A DNA stretch of 64,000 nt from Thalassotalea agarivorans (GCF_030295955.1 NZ_AP027363.1:2542001-2606000); one strand, 5' to 3'. Numbered from the stretch's first letter, positions 19,347 through 29,860 are shown. The notes: generated from the letters alone by a model not told the origin. Numbers and translations are program-made.

Positions 19347-19517
19347 ATGATCAGATTGTTTTTTCTTTTGCCTATTTTCATGTGCCTTGTTTGGTACCTC
19401 TACATAAAACAGAAAGGATTTTCGATAAAACAATGCTGGCGCGGGTTTGCCTATATCCTCGCGTTTAACCTGATCATTTTTGGCTTCTTCGTTGTTATGC
19501 TTTATGTAACGAATTAA
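19347..19517 (+). CDS. Small two-helix membrane protein upstream of tamA
   Basis: This open frame of 56 codons runs from ATG 19347 to TAA 19517. It encodes MIRLFFLLPIFMCLVWYLYI, a basic loop KQKGFSIKQCWRG and a second hydrophobic segment FAYILAFNLIIFGFFVVML. That is two transmembrane helices joined by a short positive loop, with both ends probably periplasmic. It fills otherwise empty space between ampG and tamA and ends 16 bases before the tamA start. I recall similar small proteins beside tamA in relatives but cannot confirm it. The ribosome site is weak. Confidence 0.55.
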   Translation: MIRLFFLLPIFMCLVWYLYIKQKGFSIKQCWRGFAYILAFNLIIFGFFVVMLYVTN

Positions 19518-19533
19518 CACGTTTATTGGCAGT

Positions 19534-21402
19534 TTGGTGTTATTAGTCGTATCGCTCTTTCAAAAAAACACCACAAGCTTACTAGCAAAGCTTGCACTTT
19601 TATTCGCGTTGCTTTTAATCTCCCCCCTTGCAAGTGCAGATGATGATGACGAAAACATTGTCGTTGAATTGCCAGAAGATCTGCCTGATCCGATCGCTGA
19701 CAATATCATGGCGCACTTAGGCGAGCTGCCTACTACCCCTGAGGCGAGAACGAATTTTATCTTCTCCGCTGAAGGGCACGCAGAGAATGCATTACGAGCG
19801 CTTGGTTATTATCGCTCGGCAATCGATACTAAAATTACCAAAGATAAAGAAGATGATGAGTGGACGCTGACCTTTTTTATCGTGCTCAATCAACCAACTG
19901 TGATTAACCAAATCAATATCGAGCTAGTGGGTGAAGCAAAGCAGGATCCCGCCTTTACAAAATTACTGACAGAATTACCAGTAAAAGAAGGTGACACACT
20001 TAATCACGGCTTATATGAACAAATAAAGTCTAAGCTAACCTCATTGGCGCTAGAACATGGTTATTTTGATGCTAAATTTGAAAAAACCGATCTCGCTATA
20101 ATCGACACCTTTATTTATGCCGACATTAATATTATTTTTAATGCCGGCAATCGATATTATTTTGGTGAAACATTTATTCAACCTTTTGATATCGAGCCTT
20201 GGTTATTGGAAAGCCTGATCCCTTACGAAGTTGGCGAACCATATACCACACAGCAGTTGTTTAGATTTCAAAATAACCTGCAACAAACACGCTACTTTAA
20301 CAACACAATGGTTGTGCCCGATAAAGCCAATGCACAAGATTACCAGTTGCCGATAAATGTCGATTTACTCAAAAACAAGGTGCACTACTTTGATGTCGGT
20401 TTCGGTTGGTCTACCGATACTGAATATCGCGTATCAACGGGTTGGCGTACGCCACTGGTCAACCGATATGGTCACAGCCAAGAAACAAAAATTGAGTACT
20501 CTCAAGTTAACCCTACGGGACGATTTACCTATCGCATTCCTTGGACACATCCATTAAACGATATTATTCAGTTCCAAGTATTACTGGAAGATGATGAATA
20601 CGGTGACTTAGAAGGTAAATCATTTGAAGTAAAGCTGAGTAACATTCGCAAGTTTGGCGCGTGGAATGCTCAAATTTACTTACGTTTTCTTAAAGAACTA
20701 TGGAAGTTTAATGAAGAAGAAATCGATCTGGGTGAATATAGAGTTAACACCTTAAATGTGTGGGACGATCCAAGAGTCACCTTAAATGCCTACTATTTCT
20801 TTCCTGGTATTACCATAACGCGCGTAAAGCGTGAAGGTAATCCGTTAGACCCTTCTTGGGGCTACTTACAGTATTACAATATTGAAGGTGCCAGCGACAA
20901 GGCAGCCAGCGAGTTAACGGTTTTTCGTGCCATCGCTAAATGGAAATTAATTGTAACCCCAATATCACGTCATCGATTTGTATTCCGTCTGGAAGCAGGT
21001 GCTAACTACTTACCCAGTGATCCCAAAACATTTCTGGCACCAAGTTTGAGGTTTTATGTGGGTGGCGATCAAAGTTTGCGTGGCTTTGATTATCAATCGC
21101 AAGGACCTTCGTTGGAATTGCCAACACCAGATGGCGGCACACAAACTGCGGTTGTTGGTGGTAAATATATGTTAGTGGGTAGCGCCGAGTATCAATACTA
21201 TTTTACCGAAAAATTTAGAACTGCATTGTTTACCGATATTGGTAATGCTATGGATACCATAGAAATAAATCCACTATATTCGGTAGGTACAGGCTTACAC
21301 TACATATCGCCGATCGGGGCAATCAGGTTAGACTTTGGTTATTCCATCAGTGAAGAAGATCCTGATTGGAAGATTCATTTTAGTTTTGGAGCAGAGCTAT
21401 AA
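19534..21402 (+). CDS. tamA: Translocation and assembly module outer-membrane protein TamA
   Basis: TamA is an Omp85-family barrel that works with TamB in outer-membrane assembly and phospholipid transport. The 622 residues contain a signal peptide (about 1-35, ending PLASA), three POTRA domains (to about residue 265) and a 16-strand barrel. The Omp85 signature appears in FYVGGDQSLRGFDYQSQGP (VRGF-type loop, about 508-526), and the protein ends with the amphipathic strand WKIHFSFGAEL. No ATG is available: the start is TTG 19534 or GTG 19537, because an in-frame stop lies at 19507. The tamB start overlaps its stop codon by one base. Confidence 0.92.
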   Translation: MVLLVVSLFQKNTTSLLAKLALLFALLLISPLASADDDDENIVVELPEDLPDPIADNIMAHLGELPTTPEARTNFIFSAEGHAENALRALGYYRSAIDTKITKDKEDDEWTLTFFIVLNQPTVINQINIELVGEAKQDPAFTKLLTELPVKEGDTLNHGLYEQIKSKLTSLALEHGYFDAKFEKTDLAIIDTFIYADINIIFNAGNRYYFGETFIQPFDIEPWLLESLIPYEVGEPYTTQQLFRFQNNLQQTRYFNNTMVVPDKANAQDYQLPINVDLLKNKVHYFDVGFGWSTDTEYRVSTGWRTPLVNRYGHSQETKIEYSQVNPTGRFTYRIPWTHPLNDIIQFQVLLEDDEYGDLEGKSFEVKLSNIRKFGAWNAQIYLRFLKELWKFNEEEIDLGEYRVNTLNVWDDPRVTLNAYYFFPGITITRVKREGNPLDPSWGYLQYYNIEGASDKAASELTVFRAIAKWKLIVTPISRHRFVFRLEAGANYLPSDPKTFLAPSLRFYVGGDQSLRGFDYQSQGPSLELPTPDGGTQTAVVGGKYMLVGSAEYQYYFTEKFRTALFTDIGNAMDTIEINPLYSVGTGLHYISPIGAIRLDFGYSISEEDPDWKIHFSFGAEL

Positions 21403-24400
21403 TGATCAAGCGCATCTTAAAAATACTGCTAGCCATATTCCTATTTTTGATCCTATTCATTCTCTTTTTAGTGGGTACCTCTTGGGGCGCACAATTAACC
21501 GTATGGGCAGTAAATAAAATAGAGTTTATCGATATTGAATACCAAGATGGTGCTCTACTCAACAAGGCTCAGTTCAAATATATTCGTATCGACTTACCCA
21601 GCTTCAAACTAGATGTTGAGTCTTTTACTTTAGATCTGAAACTAAATTGCCTATTAAGAAAGACCGTGTGTGTTGAAGAACTTTCGGCAAAAAGTATCAA
21701 TGTCGACTTGCCTTATATTCCACCGCCAGAGGAAATCGAAACACCAGTGGTGGAAGAAGAAGTTACTGTACAGAACCAACTGTTTTCGCTACCCGTTGGC
21801 GCCGACGTAAAATTGCTTTCAGTTGATGAATTTACCTTAACTATGGATGGCTTAGCGGTGCGCGTAGATGCGTTTAAGACGGCCGCAAAAGCAAAGGGCA
21901 CACTTGTTCAAATTCTACCTACAACAGTGAATAATGTTGACGTTACTTTGCTCGAAAGCAAAGCACCACCTGCACCACCAAGCGATGAATGGGCAATGGC
22001 TAACTTGCCTGAGGTTTATATTCCAATAGAGTTACATGTCGCCTCTTTGGATGTATCTCAAACCAGAATTATGCAGCAGCAAAGTCAGTTTAATATTACT
22101 GATATACATACTGAAATTGCTATTGGCAAACATACTTTCGATATTAGTGAGTTATCACTAACTTACCCAGAATACGGCAACGTTAATTTAGCGGGCGATA
22201 TCCACCTTATTGAGCACTACCCACTAAATATCGAACTTAACACCGAACTTCAGCGCTTCGAACCTTATCCTCAACTAGCCAACTCTAATCAAAATTTATT
22301 CGCAAATGGCGATTTTTCAGATCTTAAGGTGAAGTTAAGAAGTCATGGCAGTTTGGAATTAGACAGTGATATTCATGTTAACCTGACGGATGAAACACTC
22401 CCATTTGATGTTTCGTTAATAGCGAACAAAGTACCGCTTCCTGCGAACGTTACCGCACAAGTGCAACCAGCACGTATGACGCTTGATACCCAAGGAGATT
22501 TGTCGAAGCAATTAGCAAAACTCATGGTCGAGATAAAAGGTTATGGCTATCAGGACGCCATTGTTAACACCGATATCATTCATGATATGCAATCTTCAAC
22601 TGTCACCTTGAACACATTGCATTTTTCAGACGCACATACCGGCTCAGACCTATCAACTACCGGCCAGTTGATTTACGGCGATATACTGCGTTGGCAACTT
22701 GATCTGATCAGTGAAAAACTCACCATGCCAGTGATGCCAGAAAGCCTACCACCGCTGCCCGTAACCGGTGAAGTTACAGCAAGCCTGCATACTGAAGGTT
22801 TTTTTGATACCTCTCAGGAAATAAAAGGTAAAGATGAACTAGGCAGTTGGCAAGTACTATTAAATAACACCAATGTATCAGGTGAGTTAAATGATATTCC
22901 AGTTTCACTTAAAGCCGATATCAGTATTGATAGTAGCCTGAGAATGCCTGCAAGTGTTATAGAAGTAGCGGCTAAAGAAACAAGGTTGAACCTGCAGGCG
23001 CAAAACGCCGGTAGTTGGGATATTAACGGCACATTGTCGAGCCCAAATATTAATGAATGGTATAGTGAAGCTACCGCAAAAGTGGATACTAATTTCACTA
23101 TTAGCGGTGATAACTTTGCGCCAATTGTTTCGCTAAACACCTTAGTGACTGATGCCAATTATGAAGACTACGCGATAAAAGAAACACGCTTAATAGCAGA
23201 GTATGAGTTTGCAAAAAATCACGCCTTTGATGTTCAATTACAGAGTCCAGAAATTCATCTAGACACTTTCATAATTAGCGAATTTGACCACCATATTGTT
23301 GGCGATATTAGTAAGCAATCGCTTACTCTAAACTTTGCCGGAGACGCGACAGCAGATATCGCTTTAGACAACGAATTCGATCAGTCTAAAAACAGTTTAA
23401 CCACTGTATTAAATACCGCAGATTTTGAATATGGTGAACTAACGCTTAACCTTGACCAAAGCGCGAAGTATCAAACTTCAATCAATAATAAAACGCTCAC
23501 GATATCACCCCATTGCTGGCTAACCATTGGTACCTCTTTGTGTATTGATGAAACTTCAACGGTTGGGGAATCAGGTAATTTGTCTATTAAGCTTAACATC
23601 GATAGCCAACCTATTAACGAATTGGTATTCCCACCTGAAATGAAATTGCTGACCAAACTGTCGGGCGACATAGACGCCAATTGGCAGCCAAATAAACAAC
23701 CGATTGTTGCTGCAGATTTAGACTTACAACCAGGCAAAATAACACTACTATCCAATGGAGAAACGCTGGAATTGATGACCTGGCACGATGGCTCAATAGA
23801 CGTTACAAATGATGCGCAACAATTGGTTGCCAATGTCAGCCTTAACAGATCCGACACTGACGCTATCCTCGATTTTGCGACTCGCATTGATTACCAAAAT
23901 CAAAATTCGTTAGATGGTCATTTGAAAATTAATCAATTTAGTATTCAACCGATACAGGAACTTGTCATTGAACTTGAAGCAATTGAAGGTTTCATTAACA
24001 GTAATATTGCCATATCAGGCACGACAGCGGCTCCCAAGTTAGACGGTTTCTTGGCGTTAGAGCAAGGCAACATCGACTTGCTACGAAGCCCCAACGATAT
24101 AGAAAATGTTGAAGTAAGAGCAGACATAGATCATCAAAAAGCGGAAATAAATGGTCAGTTTTTCATTCTAGATAATAAAGGCACATTGACCTCTAAAATT
24201 GAATGGGTTGATAAATTCCATGCCTATGCGCATCTCACCACGGAAACATTAACATTTGCGTTTCCGCCAAGTTTGACGGCAGATGTAGCTACAGATATAG
24301 AAGTCGATTTCACACCTGAACTGCTCAGTATCAATGGTAAAGTGGAAGTGTTTGACGGCTTGTTTCAATTGCAAGATTTGCCACCTGGCAGTGTTGCCAT

Positions 24401-25220
24401 TAGTGACGATGCAATTATTGTTGATGCGCAAGGTAATCAAATTGAAAAACGTTCGCGCTTAAACATTGAAAACAACCTTGAGGTTATCATTCGCGATAAA
24501 TTTACTGTTAGAGGCCAAGGCTTCAATGGCAACCTCGGCGGTAAGTTACAAATGACGCAGCGTAAACAGCAACCAATGCAAATTTATGGTGTTATGGGGA
24601 TCAAAAACGGCAAATATCAGGCCTATGGACAGCACTTGAATGTCGACAATGGACGCGTAACGTTTAATGGGCCACCAGCCAACCCACACGTTGATCTGAC
24701 TGCAACTAGGAAAATTACATCGGACGATGTCACAGTAGGTATATCAATCACCGGCCTTGCCAATGCGTTACAGATCAATTTGTTTTCGACGCCGAGTATG
24801 CAACAAAACGAAATCTTGTCTTATTTAGTTAGAGGTCGTGGCTTAGATTCAGGCACGAACAATGCTGCGGCTATGGGCGCTGTGCTGGCTACAACCATTA
24901 ATCGCGCACAAGGCGTGCAAGAAGCATTGCAAGAGGTACCGCTGTTGACTGACATACAGGTTGGCGCCGAAGTTGATGGTGACGATGCACAAGCTACTAT
25001 TAGTGGTTATCTTGGCGAGCGAACATATCTTAAATACGGTATTGGCGTCATTGAACCAGTAAATGAAATAACGATTCGCTTTTATTTACTTTCAAGGCTT
25101 TGGTTAGAAACGGTATCAGGGCTCGAGGATTCTGCGGATATCTACTATTCATTCGAAACTGGGAATTTGTTTACAGAAGAAACCGCGCCTGAAGCGCCCT
25201 CAGCACAACAAGACCCGTAA
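21402..25220 (+). CDS. tamB: Translocation and assembly module inner-membrane protein TamB
   Basis: TamB is an AsmA-like, very long beta-sheet protein that bridges the periplasm from an N-terminal inner-membrane helix (about residues 6-28) to TamA. The 1272 residues match the family (about 1260). The middle is repetitive beta structure without cysteine clusters. The C-terminal TamB domain is recognisable: YGVMGIKNGKYQAYGQ, GRVTFNGPPANPHVDLTATR, SYLVRGRG and ISGYLGERTYLKYGIGV. ATG 21402 overlaps the tamA stop, so the two proteins are co-translated. Confidence 0.94.
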   Translation: MIKRILKILLAIFLFLILFILFLVGTSWGAQLTVWAVNKIEFIDIEYQDGALLNKAQFKYIRIDLPSFKLDVESFTLDLKLNCLLRKTVCVEELSAKSINVDLPYIPPPEEIETPVVEEEVTVQNQLFSLPVGADVKLLSVDEFTLTMDGLAVRVDAFKTAAKAKGTLVQILPTTVNNVDVTLLESKAPPAPPSDEWAMANLPEVYIPIELHVASLDVSQTRIMQQQSQFNITDIHTEIAIGKHTFDISELSLTYPEYGNVNLAGDIHLIEHYPLNIELNTELQRFEPYPQLANSNQNLFANGDFSDLKVKLRSHGSLELDSDIHVNLTDETLPFDVSLIANKVPLPANVTAQVQPARMTLDTQGDLSKQLAKLMVEIKGYGYQDAIVNTDIIHDMQSSTVTLNTLHFSDAHTGSDLSTTGQLIYGDILRWQLDLISEKLTMPVMPESLPPLPVTGEVTASLHTEGFFDTSQEIKGKDELGSWQVLLNNTNVSGELNDIPVSLKADISIDSSLRMPASVIEVAAKETRLNLQAQNAGSWDINGTLSSPNINEWYSEATAKVDTNFTISGDNFAPIVSLNTLVTDANYEDYAIKETRLIAEYEFAKNHAFDVQLQSPEIHLDTFIISEFDHHIVGDISKQSLTLNFAGDATADIALDNEFDQSKNSLTTVLNTADFEYGELTLNLDQSAKYQTSINNKTLTISPHCWLTIGTSLCIDETSTVGESGNLSIKLNIDSQPINELVFPPEMKLLTKLSGDIDANWQPNKQPIVAADLDLQPGKITLLSNGETLELMTWHDGSIDVTNDAQQLVANVSLNRSDTDAILDFATRIDYQNQNSLDGHLKINQFSIQPIQELVIELEAIEGFINSNIAISGTTAAPKLDGFLALEQGNIDLLRSPNDIENVEVRADIDHQKAEINGQFFILDNKGTLTSKIEWVDKFHAYAHLTTETLTFAFPPSLTADVATDIEVDFTPELLSINGKVEVFDGLFQLQDLPPGSVAISDDAIIVDAQGNQIEKRSRLNIENNLEVIIRDKFTVRGQGFNGNLGGKLQMTQRKQQPMQIYGVMGIKNGKYQAYGQHLNVDNGRVTFNGPPANPHVDLTATRKITSDDVTVGISITGLANALQINLFSTPSMQQNEILSYLVRGRGLDSGTNNAAAMGAVLATTINRAQGVQEALQEVPLLTDIQVGAEVDGDDAQATISGYLGERTYLKYGIGVIEPVNEITIRFYLLSRLWLETVSGLEDSADIYYSFETGNLFTEETAPEAPSAQQDP

Positions 25221-25227
25221 ATAAGGG

Positions 25228-25647
25228 TTAATCTAGCTGCCTGAGTTGGCTTTTAACAGCTTGGCGGACCTGCTCTACGTTAGTCAAAACACGCTCCACT
25301 GAATCTACCTGCGTTGCAACATTGGGCCAGTTTTCACCCCACACCTGTTTTAAAGCTCTTGCTTGTTGCTCCACTTGTGGCGAAATAAACACCGCTAAAT
25401 CGGCAATCAACCCTACTTTCACCCATCCTTTTCGCGGGCTACCCTCAACGGTATTTTGATCGTAATGCGCAGCAAATACTATTTGCTCAAATTCAGCCAA
25501 TTCATTAAGCACTGAAAAAGACGCCATACGAATATTATTATTATCTTCAGTAACCTCTAGCCGCCAGGTATTGTATGAAAAGCCTAAAAACGCAAACGCA
25601 AAACTTATGATCGCTGTAAACAAATAGATCCTGTTTTTTCGTTCCAT
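25228..25647 (-). CDS. Uncharacterised membrane-anchored protein (139 aa)
   Basis: I do not recognise the family. An N-terminal MERKNR followed by one hydrophobic helix (about residues 8-27) anchors a domain of about 110 residues rich in helices. The segment MASFSVLNELAEFEQIVF follows the anchor. The C-terminal WPNVATQVDSVERVLTNVEQVRQAVKSQLRQLD could form an amphipathic or coiled-coil helix. The basic N-terminus suggests that the domain faces the periplasm. It converges with tamB (7 bases apart) and is the third of three small minus-strand genes. Confidence 0.65.
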   Translation of the reverse strand: MERKNRIYLFTAIISFAFAFLGFSYNTWRLEVTEDNNNIRMASFSVLNELAEFEQIVFAAHYDQNTVEGSPRKGWVKVGLIADLAVFISPQVEQQARALKQVWGENWPNVATQVDSVERVLTNVEQVRQAVKSQLRQLD

Positions 25648-25727
25648 TGTTGTCCTTGCTTAAAACAAACTCTATATTGAGTTTAGTCAAAAACCTAGCG
25701 AACAATGAGTTTTTGCACTAACAAACC

Positions 25728-26081
25728 TTACACTGTGATAAAACAACCAAACGCTAATCCGCTTAAAAACGCTAGACCGATAACGACAGTTAATACTATC
25801 GACAGTAACTGGTGGCGCCAATAAGTATTCTTTTTATAAACAGAGACTGCAATCATCACCAATTGCGCGGCGATAATAAATGGCGTGACTAAGTAAATCC
25901 AGATGACGCCAGCGCCATAAAACGATTCATAGTCCAGAGAGTTTGGCGACAAGGTGCAGAACAATAAATACGGTGTTGTTATTAATAAACAGATTACCGG
26001 ATTAGCAAAAATCAACAGAAGCTCTTCAGTGTGACTGGCTGCTGTATGGTTATTATCAATTTTGCCCGGTCGCTGAAACAT
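25728..26081 (-). CDS. Uncharacterised three-helix membrane protein (117 aa)
   Basis: I do not recognise the family. A polar N-terminal tail of about 20 residues precedes three hydrophobic segments at about 22-45, 57-82 and 91-115. Its ATG shares one base with the stop codon of the upstream exported protein (TGATG), so the two are translationally coupled and probably act together. The gene ends at the last helix (GLAFGCFITV). Confidence 0.65.
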   Translation of the reverse strand: MFQRPGKIDNNHTAASHTEELLLIFANPVICLLITTPYLLFCTLSPNSLDYESFYGAGVIWIYLVTPFIIAAQLVMIAVSVYKKNTYWRHQLLSIVLTVVIGLAFLSGLAFGCFITV

Positions 26082-26527
26082 CAGAAGGCCTCTTGCAATT
26101 GAAAGGTCACCATTAATTTATCCCCTTTCTTAATCACGTCAATTTTGTTCCATACAGTTGTGCGGACGCTAACGTCATAATAGATCATACTAAATGAGCC
26201 TGTATTCGCCGATTTGACAGTAAAATCATAGACATCAAAGTCCCTTTGACCTTTAACAAACTCGTCGACATCTAATTTATCAATGTCTTTCAAATATTCT
26301 TTTTTTGTGAACTCAACGGTAATACCCATCGCCGAGTCGCCTAGTTCAGTTTTAATCACAAAGTTTTCTGCCAGCACATCAACTATATCTAGCGGTCGTT
26401 TGGTGTATATTTCAACGAACTCATGAGCAAAAGTTTCAATGTCTTTAATTACAAGATCTTTCGCCGAAGCGGCATGGCTTATGATGCCTAACAAACATCC
26501 TATTATTGGGGCAAAAAAGTGTTTCAT
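26081..26527 (-). CDS. Uncharacterised exported protein (148 aa)
   Basis: I choose ATG 26527 because AAGGA lies five bases upstream; the frame opens earlier at 26566 but without a ribosome site. The protein starts with a signal peptide (MKHFFAPIIGCLLGIISHAASA) and a mature part of about 125 residues. The order of an N-terminal helix (FAHEFVEIYT), a short helix (DIVDVLAENF) and C-terminal beta strands ending DKLMVTFQLQEAF resembles an NTF2-like fold, which is an inference from pattern only. Its stop overlaps the start of the three-helix membrane protein. Confidence 0.65.
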   Translation of the reverse strand: MKHFFAPIIGCLLGIISHAASAKDLVIKDIETFAHEFVEIYTKRPLDIVDVLAENFVIKTELGDSAMGITVEFTKKEYLKDIDKLDVDEFVKGQRDFDVYDFTVKSANTGSFSMIYYDVSVRTTVWNKIDVIKKGDKLMVTFQLQEAF

Positions 26528-26583
26528 CGCTATCCTTGTCTTACTGCAATATCCTATTTTATTCATACTTTTTAGTATCTTGC

Positions 26584-26613
26584 AAAAAAAAAGCCAACCT
26601 AAATAGGTTGGCT
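26584..26613 (-). terminator. guaBA operon terminator
   Basis: A perfect 9-bp stem (AGCCAACCT and its complement, loop AAAT) at 26592-26613 with a run of eight T on the minus strand lies 23 bases after the guaA stop. Confidence 0.85.
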
Positions 26614-26635
26614 TCTAAAACTTAATTGAAAGGCA

Positions 26636-28213
26636 TTATTCCCATTCAATTGTGGCAGGTGGTTTACCTGAAATATCGTATACCACACGAGAAATACCGT
26701 CGATTTCATTAATGATACGGTTTGAAACGTGCCCTAAGAAATCATAAGGTAAATGTGCCCAGTGAGCTGTCATAAAGTCGATAGTTTCAACAGCTCTTAA
26801 ACTAACAACCCAATCATATTTTCTGCCATCACCCATAACGCCAACAGAGCGCACAGGTAGGAACACTGTAAATGCTTGGCTTACTTTGTTATACAAGTCT
26901 GCCTTGTGTAATTCTTCAATGAAAATTGCATCAGCACGGCGTAATAAGTCACAGTACTCTTTCTTGATTTCGCCCAACACGCGAACGCCTAAACCTGGCC
27001 CTGGGAAAGGATGGCGATACAACATGTCGTATGGCAAACCTAACTCTAAACCAATCTTACGTACTTCATCTTTAAACAACTCACGTAACGGTTCAACCAA
27101 GCCAAGTTCCATGTCTTCAGGTAGGCCACCAACATTATGGTGAGACTTAATAACATGTGCTTTACCCGTTTTTGACGCGGCTGACTCTATAACGTCAGGG
27201 TAAATTGTACCCTGTGCTAACCATTTAGCGTTGCTTAGCTTTCCTGCTTCTTCGTCAAACACCTCAACGAAGACGTTACCGATAATCTTGCGTTTAGCTT
27301 CAGGGTCATTTTCACCTTTTAGGCGATCTAAAAATCTATCTTCGGCGTTTACGTGGACAATGTTTAAACCAAAATGGTCGCCAAACATATCCATTACTTG
27401 TTGCCCTTCATTCAAACGAAGCAAGCCGTTATCAACAAAAACGCAGGTTAACTTGTCACCAATGGCTCTGTGCAGCAACATAGCAACAACAGATGAATCG
27501 ACACCACCAGATAAACCAAGCACAACCTCGTCTTGACCCACTTGCGCTTTGATTTTAGCAATCGCATCTTCAATGATAGAAGCAGATGTCCATAGTTTTT
27601 CACAACCACAAACATCAACAACAAAATGCTCTAAAATGCGCATCCCTTGTTTGGTATGAGTTACTTCAGGGTGAAACTGTACACCATAGAACTTGCGCTC
27701 TTCATCAGCCATAGCAGCATGGGCACAGCTAGGCGTTTGAGCAATTGTGGTAAAACTTTCTGGAATTGTCGCAACTTTGTCGCCATGACTCATCCAAACA
27801 TCCAAACATGCATTACCTTGTTCGTTGATAGTATCTTCAATATGGTTGAATAATGCTGATGTTTTTAATACTTCAACAGAGGCATAACCAAACTCTTTGT
27901 GTTCAGAACTTTCTACGCTACCGCCTAATTGCTCAGCCATTGTTTGCATGCCGTAGCAAATACCCAATACAGGGATGCCTGCATTGAACACGTACTCTGG
28001 CGCACGAGGAGAGTTTGCTTCTGTTACACTTTCTGGACCACCGGCCAAAATAATGCCGGTTGGGTTAAATTCTTTAATTTGAGCTTCGGTAACATCCCAT
28101 GCCCACAATTCACAATAAACACCAATTTCACGCACGCGTCGCGCGATTAACTGTGTGTATTGAGAACCAAAATCTAAAATTAAAATTCTAGAATCATGAA
28201 TATCTTTGGTCAT
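26636..28213 (-). CDS. guaA: GMP synthase (glutamine-hydrolysing)
   Basis: GuaA aminates XMP to GMP using glutamine and ATP. The 525 residues match the E. coli enzyme. The N-terminal class I amidotransferase has the catalytic C86 in GICYGMQ and the histidine/glutamate pair in HPEVTHT. The ATP-pyrophosphatase domain has the P-loop LSGGVDSS (about 234-241). The C-terminal dimerisation domain ends in the typical [10 protein letters not shown]. It lies 61 bases downstream of guaB with a hairpin between them. Confidence 0.97.
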   Translation of the reverse strand: MTKDIHDSRILILDFGSQYTQLIARRVREIGVYCELWAWDVTEAQIKEFNPTGIILAGGPESVTEANSPRAPEYVFNAGIPVLGICYGMQTMAEQLGGSVESSEHKEFGYASVEVLKTSALFNHIEDTINEQGNACLDVWMSHGDKVATIPESFTTIAQTPSCAHAAMADEERKFYGVQFHPEVTHTKQGMRILEHFVVDVCGCEKLWTSASIIEDAIAKIKAQVGQDEVVLGLSGGVDSSVVAMLLHRAIGDKLTCVFVDNGLLRLNEGQQVMDMFGDHFGLNIVHVNAEDRFLDRLKGENDPEAKRKIIGNVFVEVFDEEAGKLSNAKWLAQGTIYPDVIESAASKTGKAHVIKSHHNVGGLPEDMELGLVEPLRELFKDEVRKIGLELGLPYDMLYRHPFPGPGLGVRVLGEIKKEYCDLLRRADAIFIEELHKADLYNKVSQAFTVFLPVRSVGVMGDGRKYDWVVSLRAVETIDFMTAHWAHLPYDFLGHVSNRIINEIDGISRVVYDISGKPPATIEWE

Positions 28214-28235
28214 TGTAAACCTATATATTTGCGCT

Positions 28236-28266
28236 AAAACAAAGCCGCCAGCGTGTTGCTGGCGGC
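28236..28266 (-). promoter_or_regulatory. Hairpin between guaB and guaA
   Basis: A perfect 9-bp GC-rich stem (GCCGCCAGC and its complement, 5-nt loop) at 28244-28266 is followed on the minus strand by TTTGTTTTAGCGC. The tail is too broken for a strong terminator, so it may be a partial terminator or an mRNA-stabilising processing site that sets the guaB:guaA ratio. Confidence 0.6.
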
Positions 28267-28274
28267 GTAATTTT

Positions 28275-29747
28275 TTATCCTAATCGGTAGTTAGGAGCTT
28301 CTTTGGTAATGGTCACGTCATGTACGTGCGACTCACCCATACCTGCTGAGGTTACGCGATTGAACATAGCTTTAGTATTCAGCTCTTCAATCGTTGCACA
28401 GCCAGTTAAACCCATACATGAACGTAAGCCGCCCATTTGCTGGTGAACAATGTTTGCAACAGGGCCTTTATAGGCAACACGTCCTTCAATACCTTCTGGT
28501 ACAAGCTTGTCTGCTTCACCATCTGTTTTTTGGAAGTAGCGATCACTAGAGCCTTCTTTTTGTGCCATTGCACCTAAAGAACCCATACCACGGTATGATT
28601 TGTAATAACGGCCTTGGTATAACTCAACTTCGCCAGGAGACTCTTCAGTACCTGCAAGCATACTGCCTACCATCACACAATTTGCGCCAGCAACAAGGGC
28701 TTTTGCAATGTCGCCAGAAAAACGGATACCGCCATCGGCAATGACAGGAATACCCGTACCTTTCAACGCTTCAACAGCATTTGAAATAGCAGTAAGCTGC
28801 GGAACACCAACACCGGTAACAATACGTGTTGTACAAATAGAGCCTGGGCCTATTCCCACTTTAACCGCGTTTGCGCCAGCGTCTGCAAGTGCTTTTGCAC
28901 CCTCACCTGTTGCCACATTACCAGCAACAATTTGAAGATCAGGGAATGCTTCACGGGTTGCTTTTACGCGATCAAGTACACCTTGAGAATGTCCGTGAGA
29001 TGTATCAATAAGCAATACATCAACGCCTGCATCAACAAGCGCAGCGATACGCTCATCAGTACCTGCGCCTACACCAACGGCAGCACCTACACGTAAACGA
29101 CCAAATTCGTCTTTACATGCATTTGGTTTCTTCTCTGCTTTTTTGTAGTCTTTAACGGTAATTAAGCCTTTCAGCTTAAAGGAATCGTCTGTCACCAATA
29201 TTTTTTCAATACGGTGTACATGCATAAGATTTAAAATATCTTCTCTGCTCGCGCCTTCTTTCACCGTGACAAGCTTGTCTTTTGGCGTCATAAGTGCAGA
29301 AACAGGCTTTGATAAATCTGTTTCGAAGCGAAGATCTCGGCCAGTAATGATACCGGCTAAGTTATTGTCACTATCAACAACAGGAAAACCAGAAAAACCA
29401 AGGTCTTTGGCCAACTCTATTGTTTGAGCAATGGAATCGTCTGGATTCACTGTTACAGGATCTGCAACAATTCCACTTTCATATTTTTTAACTTGAGAGA
29501 CATGACGCGCTTGTTCATCAATGGTCATGTTCTTGTGAATAAATCCGATGCCACCTTCTTGAGCCAAAGTAATAGCTAAACGTGCTTCAGTTACCGTATC
29601 CATAGAGGCGGATACCATAGGCACATTAAGGGCTATTTTCTCGGTTAATTGGGTGCGCAGGTCGGCAGTGTGGGGTAATACCTGTGAATGTGCAGGTACT
29701 AATAATACATCATCGAAGGTCAAAGCTTCTTGGGCTATACGTAGCAT
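28275..29747 (-). CDS. guaB: IMP dehydrogenase
   Basis: GuaB oxidises IMP to XMP with NAD+, the first committed step to guanine nucleotides. The 490-aa protein has the split TIM barrel with two CBS domains inserted at about residues 93-205. The catalytic loop is GPGSICTTR with C305. The flap sequence and the substrate-binding GMGSLGAM (about 385-392) are also present. ATG 29747 gives the usual [17 protein letters not shown]-terminus. It is divergent from xseA, as in E. coli. Confidence 0.97.
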   Translation of the reverse strand: MLRIAQEALTFDDVLLVPAHSQVLPHTADLRTQLTEKIALNVPMVSASMDTVTEARLAITLAQEGGIGFIHKNMTIDEQARHVSQVKKYESGIVADPVTVNPDDSIAQTIELAKDLGFSGFPVVDSDNNLAGIITGRDLRFETDLSKPVSALMTPKDKLVTVKEGASREDILNLMHVHRIEKILVTDDSFKLKGLITVKDYKKAEKKPNACKDEFGRLRVGAAVGVGAGTDERIAALVDAGVDVLLIDTSHGHSQGVLDRVKATREAFPDLQIVAGNVATGEGAKALADAGANAVKVGIGPGSICTTRIVTGVGVPQLTAISNAVEALKGTGIPVIADGGIRFSGDIAKALVAGANCVMVGSMLAGTEESPGEVELYQGRYYKSYRGMGSLGAMAQKEGSSDRYFQKTDGEADKLVPEGIEGRVAYKGPVANIVHQQMGGLRSCMGLTGCATIEELNTKAMFNRVTSAGMGESHVHDVTITKEAPNYRLG

Positions 29748-29793
29748 GGCAATATCTCACTGAACTTATATGGAGTGCTAATATTGCGGCAGC

Positions 29794-29822
29794 ATTTTAA
29801 TCTTTTTGGTCGGTCAGGTAAA
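29794..29822 (-). promoter_or_regulatory. guaB promoter
   Basis: On the minus strand TTTACC and TAAAAT are separated by exactly 17 bp, followed by the GC-rich discriminator GCTGCCGC. It lies about 47 bases upstream of guaB. Confidence 0.55.
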
Positions 29823-29860
29823 CCTAAATTAGCAAATAAATTGTAAATTATTGCAATTTG

